Part shown: positions 25,116 to 32,232 of the stretch, in pieces
How the letters are laid out: each line of letters opens with the position of its first letter
How positions within the stretch are numbered: the first letter of the stretch is position 1
NCBI RefSeq assembly: GCF_000834655.1
Contig: NZ_JXQQ01000016.1
Location: 1 to 64,000, forward strand
Direction of reading: 5' to 3'
Origin: Variovorax paradoxus
Lineage (GTDB): Bacteria > Pseudomonadota > Gammaproteobacteria > Burkholderiales > Burkholderiaceae_C
Length of the DNA: 64,000 nucleotides
Program-made: the position numbers and the translations under genes
Notes under the pieces: model-generated
Told to the model about the DNA's origin: nothing
The model's database searches: none
What the model saw: the letters and a program-made list of their open reading frames with translations, nothing else

Positions 25116-25508
25116 GTCACCCACTTGACGGCCCTCGCAGTGCTTGCGCGCTAGGCAGGGCCGCGCAGCGTCCGATCGCGACGGTCCGCTTGCCCGCGAT
25201 GGGAGATGTCTCGAGCGCAAGTTTTTTCATTCGACGATCCGTTCGGGAAGATGAGGGCCGCGGCCGTTCGGGCCGCGCGATGGGAGACCTGTCAGCCGGC
25301 CGGGTGAAGTGCCCCCTGGAGATGCAAGACGGCCGGACGCGGTGTTCTGTGACAGCGATCGCTGTCTGCGCCCTGCACGTTCGAAGGCCGATGGCCGCGC
25401 TGCCGGCGATGGGAGCTATTGGATGCGACGCGCGGGCGTTTCGGAACCCGCCTGCCGTGAACGAAGAGTCCGGAAATATCGAACGATGTGCCGCCGTGGC
25501 CCGCGGCG
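25116..25508. other. Divergent intergenic region between the ATPase regulator and the histidine kinase
   Basis: No convincing gene is seen; short open frames on both strands have the composition of GC-rich non-coding DNA. It contains a perfect 16-bp palindrome at 25351-25366 and three copies of the short string GCGATGGGAG (near 25196, 25277, 25407). It is followed by the class 1 element F. Confidence 0.5.
25351..25366. promoter_or_regulatory. Perfect 16-bp palindrome, candidate operator
   Basis: GACAGCGATCGCTGTC is self-complementary over its whole length and lies in the divergent intergenic region, about 140 bp upstream of element F and 235 bp upstream of the ATPase-regulator gene. Its symmetry suits a dimeric repressor; the binding protein is unknown. 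Confidence 0.45.
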
Positions 25509-25579
25509 ATTGGTGTTCGGCCGGCAACACGGTGCGCCGCCGGAGCGATCTTCTGCCGGTGAACGCGGCTGCCTACGAT
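25509..25579 (+). promoter_or_regulatory. Class 1 LysR-type promoter element, site F
   Basis: On the plus strand: ATTGGTGT, seven bases, GCAACACGGTGC, CTTCTG at positions 42-47 and CCTACGAT ending at 71, in the register of the other class 1 sites. T6-N11-A18 is conserved. It lies 98 bp upstream of the histidine-kinase start and is one of two class 1 elements on the plus strand. Confidence 0.65.
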
Positions 25580-25677
25580 CGGTCCGGTCGCGAGAACCAG
25601 AGAACAACGTCGTTCATCACCGAGGCCCCTCGTCGCGATGAATCCGGGGTGGCCGCATCAAGAAGCACGGATTCCTC

Positions 25678-26451
25678 GTGAAGCTTTCTCACTCAGGGAG
25701 CGCGCAAGCCGCCTCCCAGACCCCGCGCGACATTCGCTCTGCAACGAGCCTGCGCTGCGCAACCCGGGACCGGGCGCTGGCCGTCATCTCGCACGAGCTC
25801 AGGCAGCCCTTGAATGTCATCCAGATGAACGCCAGCCTGCTGCAGCGCCTGCCCGCGCCGGCGGCGCCTCTGCAACTGCAGGGCATCGCGCAGGCGATGC
25901 AGCGCGCCATCGAAAGCCAGGCGCGACTCATCGACGACCTGCTCGATTTCTCGCGCGTGCGAACCGGCAAGCTGGCGCTGCGCTGCGCGGAAGTCGACTT
26001 CGGCGCGCTCGCGCTCGATCTTGTTGCCGCATTGGGTGCGCGCTGGCCTTCGGGGCGCATCCGCGCACAGATGCAGGGGGCCGATCCGCTGATCTGCCAT
26101 GCCGATCCGGTGCGGCTGGAGCAGATCGTCGGCAACCTGCTGGACAACGCGATGAAGTTCTCGCCCGCCGGCGCGGAGGTCCAGGTGCGCCTTTCCTCGG
26201 AGGACGGCTTTGCCCGGCTCGCGGTGGCGGACAGCGGCTGCGGCATCGCGCACGAGTTCCTGCCGCATGTCTTCGGCCTGTTCAGCCAGGGCGCGTCGGG
26301 GGAGAGCGCCTCGCGCGGCGGGCTGGGCATCGGTCTTGCGCTGGTGCACGGCCTCGCGGTCGCTCACGGCGGCTTCGTGAAGGCGACCTCCGCGGGGCCG
26401 GGCCGCGGCGCCGAGTTCAACGTGTGGCTTCCTCTTCATCGAAGCGCCTGA
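25678..26451 (+). CDS. Orphan cytoplasmic histidine kinase without sensor domain
   Basis: A 257-residue kinase starting at GTG 25678 (no in-frame ATG before the H-box; a stop lies at 25639). H-box LAVISHELRQPLNVIQMN gives phospho-acceptor His39; the N-box EQIVGNLLDNAMKFSP is near residues 148-163, G1 DSGCGI at 185-190, F-box FGLF, and G2 GGLGIGLALVHG at 214-225. The 35 N-terminal residues contain no membrane span or PAS domain. No receiver is adjacent; the nearest regulators are the two NarL-type proteins at 28288-29534. It is expressed from a class 1 element, so the detoxification regulator may adjust signalling through it. Confidence 0.85.
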   Translation: MKLSHSGSAQAASQTPRDIRSATSLRCATRDRALAVISHELRQPLNVIQMNASLLQRLPAPAAPLQLQGIAQAMQRAIESQARLIDDLLDFSRVRTGKLALRCAEVDFGALALDLVAALGARWPSGRIRAQMQGADPLICHADPVRLEQIVGNLLDNAMKFSPAGAEVQVRLSSEDGFARLAVADSGCGIAHEFLPHVFGLFSQGASGESASRGGLGIGLALVHGLAVAHGGFVKATSAGPGRGAEFNVWLPLHRSA

Positions 26452-26464
26452 CGGTGCGCGGCGC

Positions 26465-26535
26465 ATTGATGCCTCGCAAGCAACACGGCAGTACCTCCCG
26501 CATGACTACCGCAACCGAGATGCGAAAACTAGGAT
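26465..26535 (+). promoter_or_regulatory. Class 1 LysR-type promoter element, site L
   Basis: On the plus strand: ATTGATGC, seven bases, GCAACACGGCAG, CTACCG at positions 42-47 and CTAGGAT ending at 71 (TAGGAT as -10). It begins 13 bp after the kinase stop and lies 78 bp upstream of the small membrane-protein start. Confidence 0.65.
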
Positions 26536-26613
26536 TCGTACCGTGCCGCGATGTTCGCGAACCGGAGCCCAGCCGTCCTGGGGCCAGGGCCACGGCGCCC
26601 TCGAGGAATCACC

Positions 26614-26967
26614 ATGACGCAGCGCATCCATTCCCTCGGTCGATCGGGCGCACCGCGCCGAACGCTCAAGGCACGCGAGCTGGCATTGCAAGCGGCCGCC
26701 GACGCCGCGCCGCGAGGTGCCATGGACCGCGCCTGGAGCATGGGCTACATGACGGTTTCGCTGCTGGCCATCGCGGCGGCCTGCGCGGTCGCGGGCGGTG
26801 AGACGGCGAATGCGGAACTCCGGTTTGCCACCGTGGCCATCGGCGCGCCACCGCTCGTGCAGGACATCTGCTCGGCAGGCGGCTCGCCGAATTCCGGGCC
26901 GTTGACGCTTGCTCAGGCGTGCGCGAGCGCCCTTGCGCACGGGGGCGACGCCGCTGGCGTGTGTTGA
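26614..26967 (+). CDS. Small single-span membrane or exported protein, unknown function
   Basis: A 117-residue protein; ATG 26614 has a GAGGAA ribosome site. The cytoplasmic N-terminus is basic (MTQRIHSLGRSGAPRRTLKARELALQ), followed by a transmembrane segment (MGYMTVSLLAIAAACAVAGG, about residues 46-65). The outer part has three Cys (QDICSAGG, QACASAL, terminal GVC). It could be a membrane-anchored small protein of the signalling island. No family is recognised. The secreted hydrolase starts 130 bp downstream. Confidence 0.6.
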   Translation: MTQRIHSLGRSGAPRRTLKARELALQAAADAAPRGAMDRAWSMGYMTVSLLAIAAACAVAGGETANAELRFATVAIGAPPLVQDICSAGGSPNSGPLTLAQACASALAHGGDAAGVC

Positions 26968-27097
26968 GTCGCGCCGTAGCCGCCAACCGATGTTCACGAC
27001 GAGCGAAGGCCATGTGTCTGCACCTCTCGCTCGCCACGCATCCCGCACGGGTTGCGAACTTTCAAGTCAGGCCATCCATTCACCCAAGGAAATCAGC

Positions 27098-27919
27098 ATG
27101 AAGAATTTGTCCAGCCTCGCACGCGCATTCACCGCCATCGGCATCGTGGCGCTGCACCTCTCGGCGCCTGCAGGCGCGGCCACCTCGGGCGCGCGGCCGG
27201 CAAAGCCCACCGTGGTACTGGTGCACGGCGCGTTCGCCGAATCGGCCAGCTGGAACGACGTGGCGCGCGACCTTCGTGCGCGCAGCTTTCCCGTTGTCGC
27301 GGCTGCCAATCCGCTGCGCGGCGTGAAGTCCGATGCGGACTATGTGGCGGCCATCGTAGGCTCCATCCTCGGACCGGTCGTGCTGGTCGGGCATTCGTAC
27401 GGCGGCTCCGTGATTTCCGCCGCGGCGGTCGGAAAGCCCAACGTCCAGGCGCTGGTCTTCGTTGCGGCGTTCGCGCCCGAGGTGGGCGAATCGGCGGCCG
27501 ATCTGTCGGGCAAGTTTCCCGGCAGCACGCTCGCCCCGACGCTGGCCGCGCCGGTGCTCCTGCCGGACGGCGCCAAGGATCTCTACATCCAGCAGGACAA
27601 GTTCGCCAAGCAATTCGCCGAGGACGTGCCACCGGCGCTCGCCCACCTGATGGCCGTGGCGCAGCGCCCCATCACCGAGGGTGCCCTGGGCGAGGCGGCC
27701 CCTGCCGCCGCCTGGAAGAACGTGCCCTCGTGGTTCATCTACGGCGACCGCGACAGGAACATTCCGCCTGCGGCGCTGGCCTTCATGGCCGAGCGTGCGA
27801 AGTCGAAGAAGACGGTCGTGGTCAAAGGCGCCTCGCACGTGGTCATGACTTCGCAGCCGAAGCTGGTGAGCCGGCTCATCGTCGAAGCCGCCGATGCGGC
27901 CGGAGCGGCGCAGCCCTGA
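27098..27919 (+). CDS. Secreted alpha/beta hydrolase
   Basis: A 273-residue hydrolase with a signal peptide (cleavage near GAA-TSG, residue 28) and the short-form esterase/hydrolase core: PTVVLVHGAFAESASWNDVARDLRARSFPVVAAANPLRG, nucleophile Ser100 in VLVGHSYGGSVIS, acid in IYGDRDRNIP, and His in KGASHVVM. It resembles EstC/PytH-like esterases and is probably periplasmic. It has a clear AAGGAA ribosome site. It lies between two small membrane proteins and downstream of a class 1 element, so it could degrade a xenobiotic ester or a signalling molecule. Confidence 0.85.
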   Translation: MKNLSSLARAFTAIGIVALHLSAPAGAATSGARPAKPTVVLVHGAFAESASWNDVARDLRARSFPVVAAANPLRGVKSDADYVAAIVGSILGPVVLVGHSYGGSVISAAAVGKPNVQALVFVAAFAPEVGESAADLSGKFPGSTLAPTLAAPVLLPDGAKDLYIQQDKFAKQFAEDVPPALAHLMAVAQRPITEGALGEAAPAAAWKNVPSWFIYGDRDRNIPPAALAFMAERAKSKKTVVVKGASHVVMTSQPKLVSRLIVEAADAAGAAQP

Positions 27920-27956
27920 GGCCGATCGCCCCTCGTGCCCCGACGCCCCGTACGCC

Positions 27957-28205
27957 ATGAAGATCCCGCTGCCTCCTCGCAGGGCCTGGCTCGAAGGGCT
28001 CAAGAACGTCGCCTGCGCCGTCGCCGTGACGGCCGCGGTCGGCGCCGGTGCGGTGATTGCCGCCTCCGAGTCGCTGCAGCCGATGCCCGCAAGCGCCATC
28101 GTCGTGCTCTGCGACGCGCTCGGGCGCTGCCGGGGCGCGATGCGTCCGGATGCGTCCGCCTCCAGGGACATCGTGGTGCAGTCGTTGGCGCATCCCGACC
28201 CTTAA
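27957..28205 (+). CDS. Small membrane-anchored protein, unknown function
   Basis: An 82-residue protein starting 37 bp after the hydrolase stop. After MKIPLPPRRAWLEGLK comes one hydrophobic segment (NVACAVAVTAAVGAGAVIAA), then a short outer part with two Cys (VVLCDALGRCRGA). The arrangement resembles that of the gene at 26614. The stop codon overlaps the first unit of the decamer array at 28201, so the region is shared between coding and regulatory use. Gene reality is plausible but not proven. Confidence 0.5.
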   Translation: MKIPLPPRRAWLEGLKNVACAVAVTAAVGAGAVIAASESLQPMPASAIVVLCDALGRCRGAMRPDASASRDIVVQSLAHPDP

Positions 28206-28230
28206 CAAGGCTTGACACGGTTTAACTGGC
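28201..28230 (+). promoter_or_regulatory. Triple decamer direct repeat upstream of the NarL/ATPase-regulator operon
   Basis: Three abutting units CTTAACAAGG, CTTGACACGG and TTTAACTGGC match the array at 22169-22198. The middle unit contains a -35-like TTGACA. It lies 58 bp upstream of the first NarL-type gene, so it is likely the operator of the operon 28288-32232. Confidence 0.6.
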
Positions 28231-28287
28231 GACGGGATCGCCTGTTGAACAGACTTCCTCCCATGACTTCCAGAAGGACTTGAGCCC

Positions 28288-28917
28288 ATGACCGCGCCGA
28301 CCCAGGCCAGGCAGATCCATGTGGCGGTGGCACACCGCGACCCGTACGTGGCCGCCGGCATCGCATCGCTGTTGCGCTCGCGCGCCGACTTCGTCGTTCG
28401 ATCCGGGCTCCCCGGCGTCGATGGCGCAGACGACACCGCCGACGTGCTCGTCACCGACTACGCAACCGGCGTCCAGAAGGCGGCGGATGTTTCGTCCGAC
28501 CGCAGCGGCGCTTCGTCGAAATCGTTCCTCGTGGTCACGGACCAGAGCACCGGGTGGCAGATACGCCGTGCCGTGGACGCCGGCGTGCGCGGCTACCTCC
28601 TGCACGATTGCTCGGCCGAGGAGCTGTCTGAAGCGGTGCGCTGCGTTGCGGACGGCCGCAGGTACCTGTCCTGCCCTGTGGCCGACCAGTTGCTGGACAA
28701 CTTCTCGGCTGCCGTGCCGACCGCCCGCGAATTCGAGGTGCTCCAGCTCATGGCCGAAGGCCTGGCCAACAAGGGCATCGGCCGGCGCCTGGGCATCGGC
28801 GAAGGCACCGTCAAGACCCATGTGAAGGCGATCCTGCGCAAGCTCGGAGAGCCGACGCGGACCGCAGCGATCGGCGAAGCCTTTCGCCGCGGGCTGCTTC
28901 TGGAGGCATCGCCATGA
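28288..28917 (+). CDS. NarL/LuxR-family regulator with degenerate receiver (first of pair)
   Basis: A 209-residue protein. The receiver-like domain (residues 10-125) keeps Asp57 in DVLVTDYATG, but the acidic pocket that is normally DD reads AHRDP, with only Asp18, and the switch Thr and Lys positions are VVTDQS and unclear. The HTH (residues 143-205) is canonical: TAREFEVLQLMAEGLANKGIGRRLGIGEGTVKTHVKAILRKLG. It ends in an ATGA overlap with the next gene. It may act phosphorylation-independently or with the orphan kinase at 25678. Confidence 0.83.
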   Translation: MTAPTQARQIHVAVAHRDPYVAAGIASLLRSRADFVVRSGLPGVDGADDTADVLVTDYATGVQKAADVSSDRSGASSKSFLVVTDQSTGWQIRRAVDAGVRGYLLHDCSAEELSEAVRCVADGRRYLSCPVADQLLDNFSAAVPTAREFEVLQLMAEGLANKGIGRRLGIGEGTVKTHVKAILRKLGEPTRTAAIGEAFRRGLLLEASP

Positions 28918-29534
28918 ACGGCGCCGTCGAACTACAGGTGCGCGTGTGCCACGGCGACCCGCTCGCCATGGCCGGCCTCGTCGCGCTCATCGGCCACGAG
29001 CCCGGTCTGCACGTGCAGGCGGAAGACGCGCCCGACGAAGGCATCGTGGACGTGGTGGTGGCCGACCACGCCTGCGCGCTGAGCCTGCTCGCCGCGGCAT
29101 CGGCATTGAATGAGCCGGGCGTGGCCGGCGGCTTTCGCGTGCCGCGCGTCGTCGTGGTGACGCGGAAGGACAAGGAAGGCGAGGTCATGCAGGCGATCGC
29201 CAGCGGGGCGCACGGCTATCTGCTCCAGGACGCGGACCCGGCCGAACTGATGGAGGCCATTCGCCACGTGGCGCGCGGTGGCCCTCTCTATCTCTGCAAG
29301 CGCACGAAGACGCTCCTCAGGCGCAGCACGCCGCGCACGGGCTTCACCGCGCGGGAGGAGGACGTGCTGCGCTTCCTGGTGAAGGGCGATTGCAACAAGG
29401 GCATCGCCCGCAAGCTGGACATCTCGGCCAACACCGTCAAGGCACACGTCTCCCGGATCTGCGAGAAGCTGCATGTCGCCTCGCGGGTGCAGGTGGCGGT
29501 CGAGGCGACGCAGCGCGGGCTGGTCCGTGTCTGA
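28914..29534 (+). CDS. NarL/LuxR-family regulator with degenerate receiver (second of pair)
   Basis: A 206-residue paralogue of the previous gene, translationally coupled through a four-base overlap. The receiver keeps Asp51 (DVVVADHACA) with a single acidic residue in CHGDP. The HTH reads GFTAREEDVLRFLVKGDCNKGIARKLDISANTVKAHVSRICEKLHVASRVQVAVEA. The stop overlaps by eight bases the GTG start of the large ATPase regulator, so the three genes form a tight operon and may work together as heteromeric regulators. Confidence 0.83.
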   Translation: MNGAVELQVRVCHGDPLAMAGLVALIGHEPGLHVQAEDAPDEGIVDVVVADHACALSLLAAASALNEPGVAGGFRVPRVVVVTRKDKEGEVMQAIASGAHGYLLQDADPAELMEAIRHVARGGPLYLCKRTKTLLRRSTPRTGFTAREEDVLRFLVKGDCNKGIARKLDISANTVKAHVSRICEKLHVASRVQVAVEATQRGLVRV

Positions 29535-32232
29535 AGTTCGCCGCTGGCGCTTCGGCGCCTTCGCACTGTGGGAAGGCGAGCAACGCCTGGAGCGCGACGG
29601 GCAGCCGCTGCGGCTCGGATCGCGCGCACTCGGCCTGCTGGTCGCGCTCGTGGGGCGGGCCGGTGAAGTGATCGGCAAGGACGAGCTGCTCGCGGCCGTC
29701 TGGCCGGACGTGGTGGTCGAGGAGGCGAGCGTGCGGGTCCACATGTCGATCCTGCGCAAGGCTCTGGGTCCGCCCGGTCCGCAAGACGGCTGCGTGGAGT
29801 GGATCGCCAACATTCCGCTGCGCGGCTATCGCTTCCTGGGACGGGTGCACTGCGACTTCGTGCCGTCGGCCGTTGCCGCGCAGGTGGCGCAAGCGCCGCA
29901 ATGGGATGCTCCCGCCGCGTTGCCCGCACGCCTGTCCAGGCTCGTGGGGCGCGAGGTGGAAGTCGAGCGGCTGCTCGGCATGCTTGCGGAGAGCCGGCTG
30001 GTCACGGTCGCCGGGCCCGGCGGCGTGGGAAAGACCAGCGTTGCCATCTGCGTTGCGGCGCTCTACCGGGAACGGCGGCAGGCCCCCATCGGCTTCGTCG
30101 ATCTCGCGCCCCTCACATCGCAGGACCACGTGCTCACGACGATGGCGCGGGCCATCGGCGTGCGCGGCGGCGTGCCGGACATCGAGCAGGCGATCGTCCA
30201 GCGCCTGGAAGGCCAGGCGATGCTGCTGCTGGTGGACAACTGCGAGCACGTCATCGAGCGGCTCTCTCCGCTCCTGGACAGGTTCCTTGCGGCGTTGCCC
30301 GGGCTGCAGGTCCTTGCCACCAGCCGCGAGGTGCTTCGCGTGGGCGGCGAGCATGTCTTTCGACTGATGCCGCTGGCGGTCCAGCAGTTCTCGACCGGCT
30401 CGCTGGCGCATGCGCTGCGATCGCCGGCGGTGCAGCTGCTCGTCGAGAGAGCCGAGGCCGCGGGCGCCAGCGCATTCGACGACGCCAGCAGCGGTCCGCT
30501 GACTCGGATCTGCCAGCAGGTGGACGGCATACCGCTGGCCATCGAGCTGGTCGCTGCCCGCCTGGGCTCGCAACGCGTGAGCGACCTGGCATTCAGGCTC
30601 GACGATCACATGCGCCTGCATTCGACGGTCGGGCGGGCTGCACTGGCAAGGCACCGCACGCTCGCGGCGACGCTGGACTGGAGCATCGGGCTGCTCGGCG
30701 ACGCGGAGCTGCTGCTGTTTCGCAGGCTGTCGGTGTTCCGCGCGTATTTCGGCATCGAGGCGGCGCTGAGCGTGGCGTCCAGTGCGCTGGACCCCGACGT
30801 GGCCTCCGACGCATTGCTGAGCCTGGCGAGCAAGTCGCTCGTGGTGTACGACACCGACCAGGCGGCAGACTCGCCGTACCGCCTGCTCGACACCACCCGC
30901 AGCTACGCGCAGGTGCTGCTCGTGCAGGCAGGCGAGCGGGACCCCGTATCGAAAAGCCATGCCCTTTTCATGCTCGACCTCATGGGGGTCGCCACCGCGG
31001 ACCTGGCCTCGCTGGACGCCGATGCCTGGACGCAGCGCTACCGCGGCTGCCTGGACGACGTTCGTGCGGCGCTGGATGCCTGCATCGGCCACCACGACGA
31101 CATGACGATCGCGGGCGCGCTCACCGTCGCATCGGCACCGCTCTGGTTCCGCTTGTCCGAGGTCAGCGAATACCGTGATCGCGTTCGCGCGGCGCTCGGC
31201 CATGTCGATGCGCTGAAGGTCCCCGATCGCCTGACTGCCGGGCGGCTGGAGATCGCGCTCTACAACGCGTTGTGGCACACCGGCGGCACGGTGCCGGAGA
31301 TGACGCAGGCGTGCGAGCGGGCGCTGGCCTGCGCACTGGAATTCAAGGTGAAGACGCTCGAGTTCCAGGCGCGATGGGGCCTTTGCGCGCTGAACATCAC
31401 GCGCGGCGCGTACTCGCCGGCACTGCGGCATGCCCAGATCCTGAGCGAGTTCGCGAGCCATTCGACCAACGCGGTGACGCGCAACCTGTCGCACCGGATG
31501 CTCGCGCTGGCCAGCCACTTCTGCGGCGAGTTCGCCGAAGCCAGGGCGCACGCCGAAGCGGCGGCCGACGTGGACGACGCGATCCGGCGCAACCATGCCA
31601 ATGCGTTCCAGCCCGACGCGCGCACCACCGCCATGGCCATTCTTGCCAGGACGCTGTGGATCGAGGGCGACAGCCGTCAGGCCATGGCCACCGCCATCCG
31701 GTGCATGGAGGAAGCCGAAGCGCTGGGGCACGCGCTGTCCGTGTGCGTTGCGCTCTTCTGGATCTGTCCCATGGCCATCTGGGCCGGAGAACGGAGCGCG
31801 GCCCGCGCATGGATCGACACGATGCTGCTGCAGACCGGCTCCAAGGGCTTTGCCTACTGGCACGACTGGGCCCTTTGCTACGACGACGCATTGAAGCTCG
31901 GCGAAGTCGACGACCGCGGCGAGCACATCGATGCCGTCGCCGCAAAGGTCCTGGCCATGGACGAGCCCCGCAGGGAGATGATGGCCACGTTCTGCGACCT
32001 GTGGGTGGACGATGACCTGCTTGCTCGCGCGATGCGCGGCGAAGGGCAGTGGAGTGCCGCCGAGGTTTGCCGCGCCGCGGGTCGGCGCAAGGAACTGCAG
32101 GGCAACGAGGCCGAAGCCGAGGTGCTCTACCTGCAGGCCCATGCCCTTGCACGCTCGCAACGCGCGCTCGCCTGGGAGCTGCGTGCGGCCGGCGCGCTGG
32201 AAGGATTGCGCGCCGGGGTCGCTCAGCGGTGA
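29527..32232 (+). CDS. AfsR-like regulator: OmpR-type winged helix + NB-ARC ATPase + helical repeats (copy 2)
   Basis: A 901-residue protein starting at GTG 29527 within the end of the preceding gene. Winged helix: residues 5-108 (RRWRFGAFALWEGEQRLERDGQPLRLGSRALGLLVALVGRAGEVIGKDELLAAVWPDVVVEEASVRVHMSILRKALG ... PLRGYRFLG). Walker A GPGGVGKT at 163-170, Walker B MLLLVDNCEH near 235, GLQVLATSREVLRVGGEHVFRLMPLAV, then a TPR-like region. It shares domain order with 22233 and 32223 but has the most divergent sequence. Its stop codon region overlaps the convergent stop of copy 3 by ten bases. Confidence 0.85.
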   Translation: MSEVRRWRFGAFALWEGEQRLERDGQPLRLGSRALGLLVALVGRAGEVIGKDELLAAVWPDVVVEEASVRVHMSILRKALGPPGPQDGCVEWIANIPLRGYRFLGRVHCDFVPSAVAAQVAQAPQWDAPAALPARLSRLVGREVEVERLLGMLAESRLVTVAGPGGVGKTSVAICVAALYRERRQAPIGFVDLAPLTSQDHVLTTMARAIGVRGGVPDIEQAIVQRLEGQAMLLLVDNCEHVIERLSPLLDRFLAALPGLQVLATSREVLRVGGEHVFRLMPLAVQQFSTGSLAHALRSPAVQLLVERAEAAGASAFDDASSGPLTRICQQVDGIPLAIELVAARLGSQRVSDLAFRLDDHMRLHSTVGRAALARHRTLAATLDWSIGLLGDAELLLFRRLSVFRAYFGIEAALSVASSALDPDVASDALLSLASKSLVVYDTDQAADSPYRLLDTTRSYAQVLLVQAGERDPVSKSHALFMLDLMGVATADLASLDADAWTQRYRGCLDDVRAALDACIGHHDDMTIAGALTVASAPLWFRLSEVSEYRDRVRAALGHVDALKVPDRLTAGRLEIALYNALWHTGGTVPEMTQACERALACALEFKVKTLEFQARWGLCALNITRGAYSPALRHAQILSEFASHSTNAVTRNLSHRMLALASHFCGEFAEARAHAEAAADVDDAIRRNHANAFQPDARTTAMAILARTLWIEGDSRQAMATAIRCMEEAEALGHALSVCVALFWICPMAIWAGERSAARAWIDTMLLQTGSKGFAYWHDWALCYDDALKLGEVDDRGEHIDAVAAKVLAMDEPRREMMATFCDLWVDDDLLARAMRGEGQWSAAEVCRAAGRRKELQGNEAEAEVLYLQAHALARSQRALAWELRAAGALEGLRAGVAQR

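Noticed and set aside
25117..25530. A 137-codon minus-strand frame in the island intergenic region
   Set aside because: There is no ribosome site, no recognisable domain, and it overlaps element F and the palindrome; treated as non-coding.
28201..28260. TTGACA of the decamer array as an ordinary -35 box
   Set aside because: No convincing -10 hexamer lies 16-18 bp downstream in either copy, and the ten-base repeat explains the string better.
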